Positions 63,552 to 64,000 of a stretch of DNA of 64,000 nt are shown here, piece after piece; position 1 is the first letter of the stretch, and every line of letters starts with the position of its first letter. The stretch is from Sediminibacterium roseum (GTDB taxonomy: Bacteria; Bacteroidota; Bacteroidia; Chitinophagales; Chitinophagaceae). The position numbers and the translations under genes were made by a program. The notes beneath the pieces are model-generated. The model was given only the letters and a program-made list of their open reading frames with translations, was not told the origin of the DNA and searched no databases. The DNA lies in the NCBI RefSeq assembly GCF_009939005.1, contig NZ_JAACJS010000012.1:558001-622000 (forward strand), read 5' to 3'.

Positions 63552-63998
63552 TTACCAACCCTTTGTCTGGGTAAGTTTAAATCCTTTGTCGGCATACTGC
63601 GTTATCTGCGCCTGCCCTACCGGCGCCAGGTACGAGCGGTCGGTGAATGCGTTCCTGTTGGCCACATTCTCGATCATCCAGTAACCCACCATATCCGATC
63701 CGTTGGTGCCGTTGTAGGTAACAACGGTGCCGTCTGCTTTCTTCACGCGTACTTTACCAACGTTGGCTGCGGTAAGGTAGCTTGGGATCTCTGCCTGAAC
63801 ATTTACCCATGGCCCGAGGAAATAATCCGGGTTGGTACTGAGATCCATGTTGGTGAGTTTTTTCCATCTCTTCAGGTCAAGCAGCCTTGTGTGTTCAAAG
63901 AAGAACTCCATCCTTCTTTCGCGGCGGATCTCCCAGAGCAATGCGGATACATCTGCATCTTTTGCAGGATCAACAGGCATTGCAGCGAGCAGCAACGG
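63552..63998 (-). CDS. SusD/RagB C-terminal part, 5' end outside window
   Basis: The last 150 or so residues of a SusD-family protein. The C-terminal signature is visible as WEIRRERRMEFFFEHTRLLDLKRW, followed by YLAPVGQAQITQYADKGFKLTQTKGW, the family's usual ending. The frame stays open to the right edge. It belongs to a fourth SusC/SusD pair whose SusC should lie right of the window. Confidence 0.9.
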   Translation of the reverse strand, partial: PLLLAAMPVDPAKDADVSALLWEIRRERRMEFFFEHTRLLDLKRWKKLTNMDLSTNPDYFLGPWVNVQAEIPSYLTAANVGKVRVKKADGTVVTYNGTNGSDMVGYWMIENVANRNAFTDRSYLAPVGQAQITQYADKGFKLTQTKGW

Positions 63999-64000
63999 GC

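Overview
The window reads as a chromosomal segment from a member of the Bacteroidota, most likely Chitinophagaceae-like. The basis is three complete SusC/SusD pairs and the end of a fourth SusD, many lipoproteins with a Cys lipobox, typical families (DUF4294, DUF4199, DUF4397, a solo membrane LuxR protein), promoters of the TAnnTTTG type, and start sites without clear Shine-Dalgarno sequences. Species assignment is inference from gene content only. No tRNA, rRNA, insertion sequence, phage or CRISPR array was seen.

Layout. 1-14434 is mostly housekeeping: a propeller lipoprotein cut by the left edge, peptidase E, the N-degron pair clpS-aat, a cytochrome c maturation operon (ccmE, ccmF, DUF4294 gene) on the minus strand, an arginase-family hydrolase, an unassigned radical SAM protein, two transporters, DUF4199 plus membrane LuxR, a tRNA methyltransferase and a DinB-fold protein. 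15076-20881 is a four-gene surface-fibre cluster: a small secreted subunit, a PapD-like chaperone, an adhesin-like protein ending in a subunit-like domain, and a large usher-like outer-membrane barrel. 20910-34565 is a beta-glucan utilisation locus: a membrane sensor-regulator divergent from SusC, SusD, two surface glycan-binding lipoproteins, two GH16 enzymes and one GH30 enzyme. 34566-40697 holds two tiny minus-strand ORFs, DedA, an alkaline-phosphatase-fold enzyme, a GT2, a DUF885 peptidase and a DUF1684 lipid-like secreted protein. 40698-45952 is a second SusC/SusD operon behind a SAM-I riboswitch, a terminator and a short ORF with five consecutive Cys codons. 46095-57629 returns to core genes: isocitrate dehydrogenase, the metal regulator/transporter pair mntR-mntH (with a universal-stress domain fused to MntH), a lipoprotein, an alpha-glucan phosphorylase-like protein without the PLP lysine, ubiX, clpC, and a STAS-DnaJ pair. 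57779-64000 is a third SusC/SusD/DUF4397 operon followed by the end of a fourth SusD.

The most interesting parts are the layered sulfur-type control of the 41332-45952 transporter operon (SAM-I aptamer plus Cys-codon leader), the chaperone-usher-like cluster at 15076-20881 with its paired operator-like repeats, the paired direct repeats between the glucan regulator and its susC, and a family of heptanucleotide arrays placed exactly at gene ends, in two cases supplying the stop codon. All functional statements come from motifs and family knowledge; no database search was run.
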